A DNA stretch of 64,000 bases from Paulinella micropora (lineage: Eukaryota; Cercozoa; Imbricatea; Euglyphida). The notes beneath the pieces are model-generated. The model searched no databases and was not told where the DNA came from. It saw nothing but the letters and a program-made list of their open reading frames with translations. The position numbers and the translations under genes are program-made. Shown piece after piece: positions 39,997 to 51,168 of this stretch (the first letter of the stretch is position 1; every line of letters begins with the position of its first letter). The stretch is taken from NCBI GenBank assembly GCA_009731375.1, contig BJOX01000179.1, positions 631,660-695,659 of the forward strand, read 5' to 3'.

Positions 39997-40557
39997 GGGA
40001 AGGTACCAAAAGACGCTGGGATGGTCAATTCCAGTTTATTTAGTACACTTGCTTGACAGACTACTTGTCCCTTGCGAAACAATGCAAATTCTGAGAACCA
40101 ACGAATAGAATTCAAGTGCTACACGTGTTGTGTTGCAGTTGGAGTTGCTCAAGTTGGTTTGAGAAAAATAAATTATGTTAAGTATAACCACTTTAACTAA
40201 CCTATCTGACTTGTTTACCATTTTACTTGGAGTGTTGACTGGAAACCGGAAAACACGGTCCAAGGAAATAAAGTTATGACTGGAGACCGGAAATAGCGGT
40301 CAAAGGAATAAAAGTTTTCAGATATGGGGAAAAAAGGCAATAGTCAAGCTTTTCCAAAAAGCTAGCTGTTAAAGGGAAATAAATTGATCTGTTAACGGCA
40401 GTTGAAAACGTAACAACTACAAGTTATGACAGTTGATAAATAAACGGAAAAATGAAGTAACGGAACTAAAAATAGAAGTGTAAACTTGAAGTAAAAACTT
40501 GAAGAAAGTTTAACACAATATTAATGTTTCGGTCCGATACGGTAGTCATTCCGATAA
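39997..40557 (+). repeat. Dispersed direct repeat, left copy (about 560 bp)
   Basis: It begins GGGAAGGTACCAAAAGAC and ends GGTAGTCATTCCGATAA. It matches 60,766-61,310 in the same orientation over its full length with scattered substitutions and small indels. It has no TG/CA ends, so I do not call it an LTR. A C-run (40,560-40,575) follows. Confidence 0.85.
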
Positions 40558-41104
40558 CTCCCCCCCCCCCCCCCCAGACCATAACGGTAGGTTGGAATTG
40601 CGATCGAAACGAATCGTAACAGATGATTGAAAAGAAATTGAATCAAAGAGATTGCAGATGTAGATCAATGCGCGATATGTGCGTGCGTATATGTGTCAAC
40701 GCATTGATCAAGGTAGTATCAACATGCAGAGGCAGGATGGATAGCGTACCCAATCATACATCATGACGGAGCATAAGGCCAACGCTATCACTACGTGTTC
40801 AAAGCGGTAAATAGTATTGTGTGACCTGCCTTAGCCTATTCGAAATAGCAGTTGCCTATCAAAATATGTGAATATGACTATCGTACATGCCTGTAGAAAA
40901 CACTAACTTGTTGGGTGGTAAATGAAGTGGGAAAGGAGATAGAGTCCGTCGAGAGTCTACTTCGATCTCAGTTTGAAAACATGAAAATCGTACTTCTTAC
41001 CGTTGTAAGGCTTACGTAAACGTTTGAGCTGTTCGGGAATGATACAGCCCTAAGTTTTGTAGTTGGAGCTTGGCTTGAATTGGATATTCCGATGCACGAC
41101 CTGA
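40558..41104. other. Region between the direct repeat and the leftward retroelement
   Basis: No gene is seen. If the leftward element has a 3' LTR it should lie here, but I could not identify its ends or a partner copy near 51 kb. Confidence 0.4.
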
Positions 41105-41123
41105 TCATTCTCGCTGTCGAGTG

Positions 41124-43246
41124 TCATCTTCTTCCAGGAGTTGAGAGGCTTCGTCCATTGGAGATGCGTCGGTCCCTCCGTAATTCCGGATGGGCAACCG
41201 GCTCCACGTAAACTGGGCGGTACTGCATATTAGATAGCGAAGTGATGCCGAGCTGGTGAACGCGGAAGTCGTCGCGATCGTCGGTGGGATCTTCATCCAT
41301 GGTCATCCCTAACTTGAGCAAGCCATCGTCGATGAAGGCTATCACCTCACTAACAACGTAGTCCTTCTGGTCGTTATTGTGTGCCTGATCCTGGATCGGG
41401 TCGATGGCCTGAGCCAGATCGGTTGGGGCCGTGTAGAGGCTGATGTGTGCAATGTCAATTTTGCGGAGGACTTTGTTGGTGTGCTCGTGCCGGAGGCGAA
41501 AGGTGTTATTGGACGGCTTGTCCAATATTATATACGGGCCGTCGTGTTGAAGGACAGAGGAGGCGGGAATACCTTTGGTTGATTGCTTCGGGCGATAGAC
41601 GGTGACTCGGTCATCCACCTTCCAATCGGGTAGTTTGCGTCGCCGTTGCTTGTTCTTCTGTTCGTTGGCAGCCTTGCGCATGAAGGAGGCGTATTCCTTG
41701 ACATACGCCGTGACAGCAATCCGAGCTAAGCGGAGAGTGTCGAGTTGGTCCGATGTCTGGACGGTCGTCGAGCCAGACTTAGTCATTGCGGCGGTTGATC
41801 AAGCCGCGCGTTCAGCGATGACGTCGGGAGAATCGAAGATATCGATAGATGTACGTGGCTGGCGAGCCATCATACCTTCAAAAGCGGATACGCCGGTGGC
41901 GGTAGAGACGTAAGTGTTCTGCGAGAACGACAGAGTCAGCATGGCTTTGGGCCAAGTCTTCTTGTCTTTGTCTGCGAGTGCCTGGATAGCGCTGCGGTGG
42001 CTCTGATGCCTGCGTTCTACCATACCTAACTGATGGTGAGAGTATGGCGCGGTGGTGAGCCATTCGATTCCCGCCATGCTGCAGAAGGCCTTGGCAAGAT
42101 TGCCACGGAAAGATCCATGATCGTCAGACAGGATGGCCTCCGGAAAACCGAAAAGGCAAACCCATCGAGCGAGAATGGTCTCAACAGTCTCCTCAGCAGT
42201 GGTGGAAACGACTGAATAAACAATAGGTAACCTGCGAACAAATCGACTATAGTTAACACGTACTGTTCGAGTACGCCATCTATGCCTACATGAACATGAT
42301 CTATACCTATAGCTTGACCTGGATGGCTCCAGACTAACGAGTTATAGCGGCCATGATTAAGTGTGAGGCGGGCGTGTGAAAGTTGACAAAAGTGGCAATC
42401 TTTGAGGATAGCCGCAATGTCGGCGTGCATCTTGTCTTTCCCATCAGGTCCGAACCATATGTATCGCTGGTGGATGTATGGGGCAAGGGTGGGGACCTTT
42501 GCGTGATTCTGGATCAAGTGAGCATGGGAGACAAGCTTGCGTATGAGGGGATTCGGAACATGTATACGGCGGGAGCGGTCGGGCATGATATGTACCGCTA
42601 GCCCTCCCTTGAAAAAGAGAAGAGTATTACCCTGGCCGATAGATGTAGATCCGTCCCAAAGCGGTTGTAATAGGGGGTCTTCTTTCTGCGCTGATTGGAC
42701 ATCCGCGCGCGTGACGCGCGGGGCATGTGATGTAGCATACATATTAAGCACAGCATGGCGATCCAATCCAAAGTTATGAACAAGCCACACAAGGTTGTCC
42801 TCAAGGAAGACGATCTTATGGCATGCTAATACTGTCTCACGAGAGATAGTCTCACCGTCGGGTATGAGGTGTACCATGTCTTGAGGAATAAATACAGCAA
42901 AAGGCTTGTTGAGAGCAAAAAGTTGACGGGCTACTTCCGGAGCACGCTCCGCGGGCGGGATGACTATGGCATAGTCCCATGGGGCCTGTAAGGTCTTGAT
43001 CGTTGGTGCACCGCGCAAAATCCGACAGTCGTGCTTCTTAAAGCGCGCGTCTAATTGCGGATGACTACCGTCAATCGCGAGCCAAAAGGAGCGTCCACTG
43101 GACTGTAACATAGTTGCCGGGATAGTGTCCAGTAGCTGATTCGTCGCTTCGACTTCCCCGAGGAGAGTGGGTTGGCCGGGCGATATACAAGGAACACGAG
43201 AGAGGGCATCAGGAAGGAGATTCTGTTTACCCTGAATGTATTCCAT
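41124..43246 (-). pseudogene. Integrase of the leftward Ty3/gypsy-like element
   Basis: It begins with the RNase H end motif EYIQGKQNLLPDALSR (near 43,235), in a different frame from the RT piece. The zinc-binding HHCC module is seen (HAHLIQNH ... CHFCQ, about 42,530-42,390). The first catalytic Asp is in GIDHVHVG (about 42,300). After a frame change, the Glu lies in GMVERRHQ (about 42,020). A GPY-type C-terminal module (LQHDGPYIILDKP) lies near 41,530. A TGA at 41,799-41,801 separates the last two pieces in the same frame. Frame changes plus this stop indicate inactivation. Confidence 0.8.
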
Positions 43247-44833
43247 TGAAGCGGATAGTTTGAAGGTGGTCTAGGACCCATCCGACAACCATCGGGCTTC
43301 TGGCGTGGTATAGCCATATGAGCGGGCGATCCGTGACCATTGTCAGCGGATGATCACTAGCGTCAATATAGTAACGGGATTGCTGAACTCCGTAAATTAT
43401 ACCGTAAGCTTCCCGTACATACGTGACCCACCAAGATTGAGTATCCATGAATTTAAGCGAGAAATAAGAGATGACGGGTGCAGATTTCTCAGGGCCCGAA
43501 TGTAGAGCTCCACCGATGCCAACGATGATTGCGTCTGTTCGAAGGTAGAGTTGTTGCGTCTTGTTGTACTTGGCGAGGATCGGTAGCGTTGTCAGGATAC
43601 GCTTGAGCTTTGCGAAGCATTTCTTTTCTTTTTCACGGAAAAAGTTGGGTCCCGTAGGCCGGGCGTTCGTAGACTTGAGTAGATCGGAGAGTGGCGCCAT
43701 CAAGCGAGAGTAGTTAGGAATATGCGCCTGAATAAAGTTGGTCATACCGAGTATAGATCGGACCTCGGTAATGTTCTGCGGTTCAGAGATCTTCAGGATC
43801 GCGTCAATCTTGCTTGTGTCGGAGGCGACGCCTTTCTTGCTGCAGACTTTGCCGAGCACGGGAAGTGAGTTGTAGCCAATGCGTAGCTTGTCCGCGGCCA
43901 AGTAACAGCCGGCTGCCTCCGCAGCCTCCATGAGCTTCTCCAGCTGGTCCATATGGACGTCGAAGTCGTCGTGGGCCAGATGCACGTCGTCGATGTATGC
44001 TGCGGCCGTCTGACCCCAAAAAGGGAGGTGGCCAAAAGACTTGTCGACTGCGCGTTGGAAGTCGCCAGGGGCGCGGTGGATACCCTGCGTCATATAGTTG
44101 GGGACTAGAAGTCCACGAGGAGTCCATACGGCGAGGATGTCGCGGCTACCGTCTGTAGGGTCGATCTTCAGGTGCGAAAAACCATCAACCATGTCCAACG
44201 CGGAGAGATAGTTGTATCCCGCGAAGAGCTCACGGTGATGATCGGGGTTAGGAAGGCCGGGGACCGGAAGGATGAGCCGGTCGTTAACCGCGCGGTAGTC
44301 GAATACCATGCGGATGCCTTTGAAATGATCCTGCAAGAGGGAGTTAAACTTGCCTACAGGGCACGGTCTAGTAGCCCACTCACAATTAGGAGAGGCAAAA
44401 CTATAGCGGCCAGCAGCAAGCATATTGTCTGCCCACTGGCTCAGGAACTCTCTGACAGCAGGCGTCCATCTAGGGCAGGGAACCCAAATAGGCTGTGCGC
44501 CTGGACGTATCTTCAAAGAGATAACGGTGTGCGTAAACCAGCCAGCCTTTTCATGGAATCGGTCGCTGTAACGCTCTAGGGAGTGAGGTTGGAGCTAATA
44601 GTATCCGGGCCGAACTTGGGTTTAGGTGGTTCGGCCTTCTTTTCCTTCTGTTCGTCTAGGTATTGTCGGCATAATCGCTCTGAAAGCATCAAAACGGGGT
44701 CTGGGAATAGGCCTGTGATGTCATCTGGTGTGACGAGTAAAATACCTGGGTCAGAAGTCATGTTCATAGAGAGCCAGTCTAGACCGCTAATAGGGGGATG
44801 TTCCCTGTCATGCGGTAACATTAGCTGGGCCAC
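43227..44833 (-). pseudogene. Reverse transcriptase/RNase H of the leftward element
   Basis: The main frame (44,516-43,227) has the RT palm: SALDMVDGFSHLKIDP (first catalytic Asp), FQRAVDKSFG and AYIDDVHLAHDD (catalytic YIDD, near 43,990). RNase H follows, with Asp in LRTDAIIVGIGGAL, Glu in REAYGIIYG and Asp in VTDRPLIWL. An N-terminal piece (44,833-44,576) in another frame probably precedes it. The frame ends at 43,227, and the continuing motif is read in the integrase frame, one base off. Confidence 0.85.
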
Positions 44834-45075
44834 AATATGGGGTTTGATAGGATTTGGATACGGCTCCGTGGGTTGTCACTGCGTCCTGCACGTCTCCGAC
44901 TCATGCTGAGGGGAGTGTGGTCGGAAGCGCAGCTGTCCCGGAGAAGGGGGCGATTGACATTGTGACACAGCCAATGTTCGAAGCATAAGCATCGAGTGGG
45001 ATGGTACACGTTTCGTGTTTTGTTGCCGGAGATGAGTTGCGCGTGGTGCATACACATGGCTGCGCGTTTCCGGAA

Positions 45076-46370
45076 CTAGGTTCTGGGCCGGCTGTAAGCC
45101 GGTCGGGGTAGGCTAGGCTCGCTCCGCACGCGTCTCGGGCCGCGTTTTGGCAGTGTGCTTCGGGGTGCATTTCTCCGAGCCGGAATACCCGTAGTCCATT
45201 TCTGGACCGGGTTTTTCCAGCCATTGATCATGGCCTGTCGCATACGCTGCTGTTGTGCTTGGTGTTGAGAGTGTATGGGCTTGCGTTCACCTTGTGACAC
45301 AGTCCGAAGGTACCGTCTACCTTTGCGGTCATAGGCTACTTCATGATAGTGCCATGTGCGTACCTTAATATGGGCTTTGCCGCGGCTGCCTCGTTTACTC
45401 CGCTCCTTGTTCTTACTTTTATCCTCCGTCTTCTCCTGCTTATCTGTCGCCCGGCCACCCGATGTTGCGCTCGGGGCAGGAGCAGAGCTGGAGGACGAAG
45501 ATGAAGAAGAAGATGAGAAAGAGGAGGATGAGGAGCCGTCTTTGTAGTCGTCGTCGTGACTGCGTCGTCGTCGTCGGTGGGGCTGGCAGCTGGTCTTGGG
45601 CCTTTTGAATTTCCGGCGTATCGTCTTGCCGGAACGACCTCTGCCGGTATCCGCGTCTTCGTCGGCGGGCGGAGAGTCTTTTCTTTCATCCTTGCCGCTA
45701 CGTCCTTGACGTCCGTATTCCTCTAGCTCTTCCTCTTCCTCATCTCGCGCTCTACTATATTCCAATCGCCGCTGTGATCTCGAATCAGCGGATGAGAAGC
45801 CGCGTGGATTCGGGCGGGATGAAATGCGTGGAGAAAAAGAGATGCGGTCAGACGGAGACCCTTCCTCCAGCTGCTTCCGGGTGGCGCGTGAGGAAGGGAT
45901 CTGAAATCCCAGAGGCGTCGCGTCGGCCGAAGAGATCTAGGACCTGTGATTATAAATCGTATAGCATGCGCTCCTTCCACGGCTGACACCGCGGAAGGAA
46001 GTGTGTGAGGACCCTGTGAGGAAGACGATGCTGACGATGATGACGATGATGACGATGATGACGATGATGACGATGATGACGATGATGACGATGATGACGA
46101 TGATGACGATGATGAAAAGTATGTCGCCGGTGGTGATGGTGGCAAGTATGTCGATGGTGCCTGTGATAACGATGTGGGGGCAGCCGGTGAAAAGGGCGAA
46201 GGGGTGGGATCCTGCCGAGCTCTGAGTTTCCATCGTAAGCCCGGATTCTCGGAGAGCGTGATGACTGGATAGGTCGTCTCCGGTCTTCCAATCACCGGAG
46301 CAGGGGGAAGTTGTTCGTTCGTGGAAAACATCTCCGTGTCTTGGGGAAGGATGATGTTGTGGAGCATCGC
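45076..46370 (-). other. Low-complexity Ser-rich and basic coding-like region of the leftward element
   Basis: Two frames (46,367-45,723 and 45,765-45,076) encode poly-Ser and Lys/Arg/Asp/Ser-rich sequence. A GATGAC hexanucleotide array lies at about 46,022-46,113. It may be a linker within the element or microsatellite growth; no domain is seen. Confidence 0.4.
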
Positions 46371-46557
46371 AAACTCAAGACGGCAATGTGTTTTCCAGGA
46401 AGAGACTGACTCCCAATCAAGATCAACGGGGACTAGCCGAAGGTTTAGATAGGCCTATATCACGTGAATCCCGGAGGTCTACCCGAGTGCCAAGATAGGT
46501 CGAGGCGAGATCGAGGCGCACGATGTTTAGTATCGTTTCCTTGATATCCATCTCGTC

Positions 46558-48794
46558 CTATATGGATGGGACACCATAGGGGTAGCCCTTGGCCCGCAGT
46601 GCCCTCGAATACGGATTCAAGATGTCTGCAAGACAAGGTGAATACGTGCTTGGGTGCACTACGACCTGGGTTTCCTCGTAAGCCGGCGTGTTGAGCATAT
46701 GCTGCAGTGCCCGCACCTCTGTCTGCACCTGTATGAAAAAGGGGACATTGGCTATGGTTGTACAGTACCACTTCTGGTCGTGTGCCGAAGAAGGCAGATT
46801 CCGAAGTAGATAGTCCTGTACCGGGGCTAAAGTGTCAATACCCCTGGTCCATCGCGCTTCCATAAATAAGGAAGGTTGATTTAACAGGTTCAGCTTTTGC
46901 TCCAGTATTTCTCTGTCCTGCTTATCAGTGAAGAGGCGCGCGAGCATGCCTGGATTGGGACTTACATCCCACTGGTCTGTCGGGAGGATGGGATGATATT
47001 TGTCCGTAGAACAAATTGTCATGTCCATGTTTGCGAAATAGTTCGCCGGCAGATCCGCGAAAAAGGAGAAAGTCGAGCGTGAAAATCCGATAGACCGCTT
47101 GATATCATGTGGGTGTGTGCAGTATCTTATGGCAGAATTCGATGGCAATCAAAAAAGATAGTAGAGACATGCAAACCACTGCCATAAGTGCTCGAAGGCA
47201 AAATGGTATAGTACGAAAATAGGGCAGCCGAGATAGTCTTCATCATGCCGTCCTATGCTCCCCCTTGATCGTGCCGGTTCCACCGATAATGTAAGGGACC
47301 ATGGAAATGGGACTACGTGGTTCATAATCTGCTGAGACACACTCTGTCCCCATGTCCCGGGTAGAGTCCTGATAGGTGGCCCATGAAACCATATGGCCGT
47401 TCGTGCGAGTATGATATGTGATGCCTGAAAAGCAGGGTATGGATACGGGTCTTCCTGGTCCAACCAAAAAGCCAGAATTGAGGCCAATTGAGCTCTGGAT
47501 CGTCCCCAAACCGGTGGATGGTGAAACATCGTCAGTGGGGTCCGATTCATAACCATGGCCGGCAATACCAACTTGAGAGGGAGACCGTTCAGCAACCGAC
47601 TGATATGTTGCGGGGTACGGTTCGTTTCGACGTACTGGATGTTGCAGCGGTGAGTTACCGCAGGGTTTTTGACAAAGCGATCGTGATGCGCATCTACTTC
47701 GGTGCGTTTCTCGATGCACAGCCAATCATCCTGGGGGTTGGTTTGTATGGGGGCTGGTCCTTGCAAGCAAGGAACAAAAACGATGCATTCTGAAAGGAGG
47801 ACATCCTCGGGCTGGGAAAGGCCGGGGTCACGCTCCTGATGGCAGGTGTTCATGGGTTTCATAGTTACACCTATAAAGGCCTGAACGACTTGACAGTCAA
47901 TGTAACCTGGGCCAATATAAGGCGCGATATATCCCTTGTTGTCGAGGAATATTCGGTCTCTTTGGTTGACTTGTGCCATGATTTCCGGCAACTGACGTAG
48001 GGAAATCCGGGCCCGCGCCTAAGCCTGTTGGACTCTAGGGGCTACGTATGCTACTGATCTGATCAGCTGGCTCGAGTATAAGCGTGTGGCTACGTAATTA
48101 TGTTGGTGCATGTCCTCATATATTGTCAATTGACGGAGCTGTGAGAAGCACCGATCTAGATGTATGTGGCCGCCATTAAGCGGGATTTCATACCCACCGT
48201 CCTCGCGGATCTCGAGTCGGTGTCGCACTATCGTGATATTGCCTGGATCGTCAAAAGACGGGTCCTCGTAGATCCCATGGACCCGGATGAGGTAAGGCAG
48301 GTAATAATAGCAACGATGGTTGCATTTAATGTGCTGACCGAATTGGACGAGATCTTCCCAATAGGGGCGGAGGCGGACAATCGGGTTTTGCATATAATGA
48401 ACAGTGACTTCCTGTCATTATAAACGTCCTTCAAAACCGCACCTCCTATTTGCGGGACAGCTGGTATGCTCTTGCCCTCACGGTGCATATCTCTCTCGAA
48501 CTCGACATGTGTGCGGGTAACTATGCGTGGTCCTACTGGGTGCATGATGTTTTTTCTTCGACCCGGGGTTGATAGACCCGCTCTCCGTGGAGTTGTAGGT
48601 CTTCCCTGGTCGAGCTGTCTCATGCCAGTATCCGTTATAGCGCGGCCTCGGACCGCTATGAGCTGAAGGTTAGTCAAATTCAAATCTCCTTGTGGGAAGG
48701 TTCGAGCTGCGTTAGGGGAGATAGAGCCATAGCGGCATGACTTGAGAGAAAACCCCAATGATCGTTGTGATCCCTGTGTCCAAAATTGTGGCAT
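46558..48794 (-). pseudogene. Unknown ORF between protease and RT of the leftward element
   Basis: Plausible protein is read from 48,794 to about 48,390 in one frame and from 48,393 to 46,558 in another, the latter with TAG at about 48,019 and TGA at about 47,149 in frame. The protein would exceed 700 residues, with many Tyr, His and Pro and a hydrophobic stretch (FVLYHFAFEHLWQWFACLYY) before the TGA. I do not recognise it. It could be a displaced capsid, an envelope-like extra gene or captured sequence. Confidence 0.45.
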
Positions 48795-48812
48795 TCCTGG
48801 TATAGGAGATTG

Positions 48813-50904
48813 CTAGGCTAAGGGTGGAAGTGATCGTGGCAAAGAGGACGATGAGGAGCTATCTTGCGATAGGGGTACAGGCGTAGCGGTTTGACGCGCC
48901 GGTGTCCCTGACGACGATGTCGCCGCCGGGGGCGTGCCATCTATCACTACAATCTCCCTCTCCAACTGAGTCGGTCTTGGAGGAGAAAGTAGTGCGCTAG
49001 GAGACGTGACGTTCGAGAGAGCGGGCGATGTAACGCTAGCACCTGGTTGTGCCTTGGCGTCTGGGAGAGACGGTGACGTGAAGTCCGACAAAGCGGGCGA
49101 GTAAGCGGGAGTTGTCGGTGAGAAAGTAGATTCTATGGGAGACTCCCTAGGTCCTAACCGACTAGGCGTATCGGCCGATCCGGGCTTGCGCGCCCACTCG
49201 CTAGGAGACGCGGTGGAGGGAGTGGGTGATGGTCCTACGGGAGTCACGTGTGAGGCTTGCGTGGCCCGGTGATCTTGCCCCGCTCGAAGAACTCGAGCTT
49301 GAGCTTGAAGCGGTGGCTCCTTCAAGATCAGCCTGGGCTGGCGTCGCCGTCTCACTAGGTGACAGTGGTCCCTGAGGAGTCACATCCTCCTCCTCGCGTA
49401 TTGGGGGAAGACCCGTGATCGGAAAAGCCGAGACCGGTGTACGGTCCAGTCGTGCCGCTGTGGTCCGAGATCGTGTCTGTCGCGGTGTGGGGGATGTACG
49501 GTCAGTACTGTCCTCCTGCTTCTCCTCCGTCTCGTCTGTCTTCTCTTCACTTTCTTCTTTCTCTTCCTGTTCCTCTTCATCATCACTCCCGTCAGTGGTG
49601 ATCGCCACCAAAGGGAGGAGACTAAAAGGGCATTCCTTAAGGCCTTGCTTTTGGGCTTCCTCCTCGTTATCATCCGAGGGGAGGTCCATCAGCGTGACCA
49701 CTTGGTGGCAGGGACCATCTCTTAGGATTGTCCTGCTTCGCAAAACCTGATTGACAGTCCCGCTGGGCTGTCGGGGCGGGATCAGGATCTCGAACTTGTC
49801 CAAAAGGATTTGTTCGTCCTCCGCCCGTGTCGGCACGGCCGGCCACTGTTGTCCAGCTGCCATACGGGTGAAAAGGGCATCAGTGGATATATTGGTCTGC
49901 ATGATAAGGGCAGTGCCAAGTAGAATATCCGCTCCCGGGGGAACATGCTGGGAGGTGTAGAGGTAAATCTCATCCCAGCCTCGTGTAGGGAGGACTTGGA
50001 TGTAGAGACGTATGCATCTGACCATATTTATGATCCCTTGAGCCGTGCGGGCTGTCAGGATGGGCAAATCCATTTCAGTCAGGCCCATCTTGGAGGACAA
50101 GCGTGGGTGGATCAGCCCCAAGGTATTACATCCAGTGTCAATTATGACAAATATGTCGATAGCCTTGTCGGCGGTCTGATCCAGTCCGGCAGTAGCCAGG
50201 ACCCGTCCTTGAAGGAAATTTGCCTTACGAGGTCGTACGGGAGCGACATAACACCATTCAAGAGCCGTGTCAGTCCCGTCGCCCAATATATTATGGGTGC
50301 TTACCTGGCTAGGGTCGTCTACCGTCGCTTGAGCCGCCATCACCGCCGCCATAGGGGCATCCTTGCGTTCCTTGCGGTCTTTTCCGCGTCGATCCTTCTG
50401 TCCGGGGCCAGCGCGTTGCTTCCCGGCCCGCGGCGGGCACCAATGCGAGTTGAGCCCCTTCTCCGGATCGCGCGTGCGTGTCCTACAAACTTCGAGTGTA
50501 TGATTTGGTTTGTCGACCTTGCCGAAGTGTTGACTGTAGGCGCAGGGCTCGGAGCTCTTGTTGTGCGGCGCGCGGTTCTCCTTGGCGGGGTCCTGCGTCC
50601 ACTGGGCCGGCTTGGCGATCTTGATCGCGTTGGCTCCAGAAAAGCGTGCAGTCTTGGTTGTACGCCCGCCGGACGAACTCGAAGGGGCAGAGCCCTTGCG
50701 TTGGTCCGGGCCCGGGCCAGATTTCGACTTGTTCTGCTGATGGGAAGTCGGAGCTTGCCTCGCCACTACCTGCAGCTGACTACCCGAGGGGATGTCACGG
50801 GGCCATTTGGTTTTTGGCTTCCTCGTGCTCTCCCTGGCTCTCTCCTTACGAGGAGGGCGCCGGCCGTGGTCGGATTCCGGTGCCGTCAGGTCCAAGTGCC
50901 TCAT
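48813..50904 (-). pseudogene. Nucleocapsid-like/aspartic protease ORF of the leftward element
   Basis: The ATG at 50904 starts a basic, Pro/Ser-rich region with an imperfect zinc-knuckle-like stretch (CAYSQHFGKVDKPNHTLEVC, about 50,545). A retroviral-type aspartic protease follows: FVIIDTGCNTLGLI (active-site DTG near 50,135) and later DILLGTAL. The tail is acidic and then Ser/Pro-rich; after a frame change near 49,250 it continues to 48,813. No capsid-like domain precedes the knuckle, so the 5' end may be missing. Confidence 0.65.
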
Positions 50905-51168
50905 ACTAGATGCAATATAGAAAAGAAGGAGGAGAAAGTAATCTGAGTAAGGAGAACAAGAAATCGGAGAAAGTCTCAAAGACTATTTTTCTCAAACAAA
51001 AACAAACATACAAACAGTGTTTCATAGAGGACAGGGAATCTTATCCTACCCTCTCTATTAGTTTCTCTCTTCACTAGTCAATCGACTGAAGGAGGAACAG
51101 AACACAAACGAACAAAAACCAAACATAGGAGCTGACACTGTCCTCCTGTTGATCACTACTACGACATC
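50905..51168. promoter_or_regulatory. 264-bp spacer between head-to-head retroelements
   Basis: This is the only sequence between the first ATGs of the leftward and rightward elements. It is AT-rich around 50,985-51,015. No LTR, primer-binding site or duplicated end was found by eye. It must hold both start regions if either element is expressed. Confidence 0.4.

Larger units (their letters stand above)
41105..50904 (-). mobile_element. Degraded Ty3/gypsy-like retroelement (leftward)
   Basis: On the minus strand the order is: nucleocapsid/protease ORF (50,904-49,201), Pro/Ser-rich tail, an unknown ORF region (48,794-46,558), Ser-rich and basic low-complexity stretches (46,370-45,080), reverse transcriptase/RNase H (44,833-43,227) and integrase (43,246-41,124). 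Protease, RT, RNase H and integrase hallmarks are all readable, but several frame changes and in-frame stops (for example TGA at 41,799) interrupt it. No LTRs are recognised. Confidence 0.8.

Noticed and set aside
40036-40263. Similar short frames in the two 550-bp repeats (also 60,675-60,884)
   Set aside because: Conserved only because the DNA repeat is conserved; no protein family, and each frame diverges at the repeat edge.
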